Assembly (NCBI RefSeq): GCF_000772945.1
Contig: NZ_JPVN01000006.1
Span: 1 to 64,000, forward strand
Direction of reading: 5' to 3'
DNA length: 64,000 nt
Source: Ureibacillus manganicus DSM 26584
Lineage (GTDB): Bacteria; Bacillota; Bacilli; Bacillales_A; Planococcaceae
The translations under genes and the position numbers were made by a program. This document shows, in pieces, positions 63,365-64,000 of the stretch (its first letter is position 1; each line of letters opens with the position of its first letter). The notes below the pieces were generated by a model. That model saw only the letters and a list, made by a program, of their open reading frames with translations, was not told the origin of the DNA and made no database searches.

Positions 63365-63889
63365 ATGAAACGTGTATCCCTCCTTATTTCTACTATATTA
63401 GTTATTGGAATCGTTATCATTTTTTTATTTATTCCAATCTTTAAAGTTTTTTCATTTACTGAAACAAGAACGAATAATCCACAGTTATATTACATAAATG
63501 TTTCAAATGAGACCTCGTTTCAATTCCGTTTTACACACTCTATTCATAGAACAGATGTGTTAGAGAATTACAAAATTACCAATTCAAATAAACTGAAACT
63601 TGTCTCAATGGAATATGAGGATGTATCGATAGGGATGCCTGCTTATGCAGAAGAAGGCCAATCCATAACCTATGAAAATGGTAAATATAAACTATATTTT
63701 GAAGAAAAAATCATAGATAACTTCACACTTTATGTGGGAGATGTTGACTATGATTTATTTATTCTTTATGACGGTAAAGAATACAATCTTAAACAGTCTT
63801 TAAAACGAGGTAATTCTTACCTATTTGAAGTAACGACAGTTTCTTTATATGACAAGCTGAAAGGAGTGCTATTAGGATATGAAAGATAA
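63365..63889 (+). CDS. DUF1850 protein
   Basis: 174 aa. One N-terminal membrane helix (LISTILVIGIVIIFLFIPIF) and an outer domain with FRFTHSIHRTDVLENYKI, MEYEDVSIGMP and the late LYDKLKG block, as in DUF1850. The gene usually stands between TAXI and the fused TRAP permease genes, as here. Function unknown. Overlaps the permease start by 11 bp. Confidence 0.87.
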   Translation: MKRVSLLISTILVIGIVIIFLFIPIFKVFSFTETRTNNPQLYYINVSNETSFQFRFTHSIHRTDVLENYKITNSNKLKLVSMEYEDVSIGMPAYAEEGQSITYENGKYKLYFEEKIIDNFTLYVGDVDYDLFILYDGKEYNLKQSLKRGNSYLFEVTTVSLYDKLKGVLLGYER

Positions 63890-64000
63890 GGAAAACCAGC
63901 TTGGAACGGATAATATTGAGACGTTAACAGAAGAACAACAACAGGCACTATTAGAAAAGTTTGATGCTGAATCAAACGTACGCCGAATAACTGGGGTAAT
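63879..64000 (+). CDS. TRAP transporter fused permease, 5' part
   Basis: The first 40 codons are in the window: MKDKENQLGTDNIETLTEEQ, QQALLEKFDAESNVRRITGV. The LTEEQQQALLEKFDAESN(V/F)R wording is the usual cytoplasmic start of the fused DctQM-type permease that partners TAXI proteins. AAAGGAG lies upstream and the ATG overlaps the DUF1850 stop. The gene runs off the right edge. Confidence 0.8.
   Translation, partial: MKDKENQLGTDNIETLTEEQQQALLEKFDAESNVRRITGV

Overview
The window is AT-rich DNA from a Gram-positive bacterium of the Bacillales. Ribosome binding sites are of the AGGAGG type, TTG and GTG starts are common, and intrinsic terminators are plentiful. Bacillus-type genes present include xpt-pbuX behind a purine riboswitch, ypsA, yitT-like, yceI-like, lytH-like, yjfB-like and mhq genes. 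Several products look like spore or spore-envelope proteins, so a spore former near Lysinibacillus, Solibacillus or Ureibacillus is likely. That placement is inferred from gene content, not from a marker gene. No rRNA, tRNA, CRISPR array, prophage or complete insertion sequence was seen.

Layout. 0-7 kb: Mrr-like nuclease, CynX-type exporter, LysP-like permease, an unknown gene, then the riboswitch-controlled xpt-pbuX operon followed by a large folded intergenic repeat. 7-11 kb: fumC, a small unknown gene, ypsA and rocD. 11-17.5 kb: two TetR-regulated export units (an ABC-2 exporter and an MMPL pump). 17.7-24.7 kb: a His/Lys/Asp/Cys-rich repeat protein, a YbfB-like exporter, an N-succinylamino acid racemase/MenC homologue, a YkvI-like transporter, an FG-GAP protein and an S66 peptidase. 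25-34.1 kb: one long catabolic cluster in which the order GNAT, binding protein, permease, ATPase, M20 deacylase, MmgE/PrpD matches the B. subtilis yxeLMNOPQ operon for S-(2-succino)cysteine disposal. Here a fumarase-superfamily lyase stands where B. subtilis has the YxeK monooxygenase, and an aminotransferase and an FMN hydroxy-acid oxidase lie in front.

34-50 kb: UspA and SulP, a serine-recombinase-like protein that has lost its catalytic residues, a kinase preceded by a 60-aa Ser/Tyr/Arg-rich protein, an acetate-type symporter with its DUF485 partner, a PGG-repeat protein, DinB, SRAP, DUF2179 and DUF1643 proteins, an SLH-CAP protein, a MATE pump, a YitT protein and a HExxH lipoprotein. 50-56.3 kb: a thioredoxin, a LytH-like M23 peptidase and a quinone/aldehyde-stress cluster (YceI, two ring-cleavage dioxygenase-type VOC proteins, flavin reductase, MhqD). 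Four near-identical 18-bp palindromes of MhqR-box type punctuate this cluster. 56.4-64 kb: an ECF sigma factor with its own ECF-type promoter and a probable anti-sigma factor, a 49-52-bp minisatellite of eight units, an HD phosphohydrolase, a frameshifted membrane gene, yjfB and sodC flanking a perfect palindrome, and the start of a TAXI-TRAP transporter operon that runs off the window.

The most interesting system is the 25-34 kb cluster, read here as a lyase-based route for importing and dismantling succinated thiols or amines. Next are the MhqR-type regulon that includes YceI, the dead recombinase, the kinase/small-protein pair and the 52-bp repeat block.
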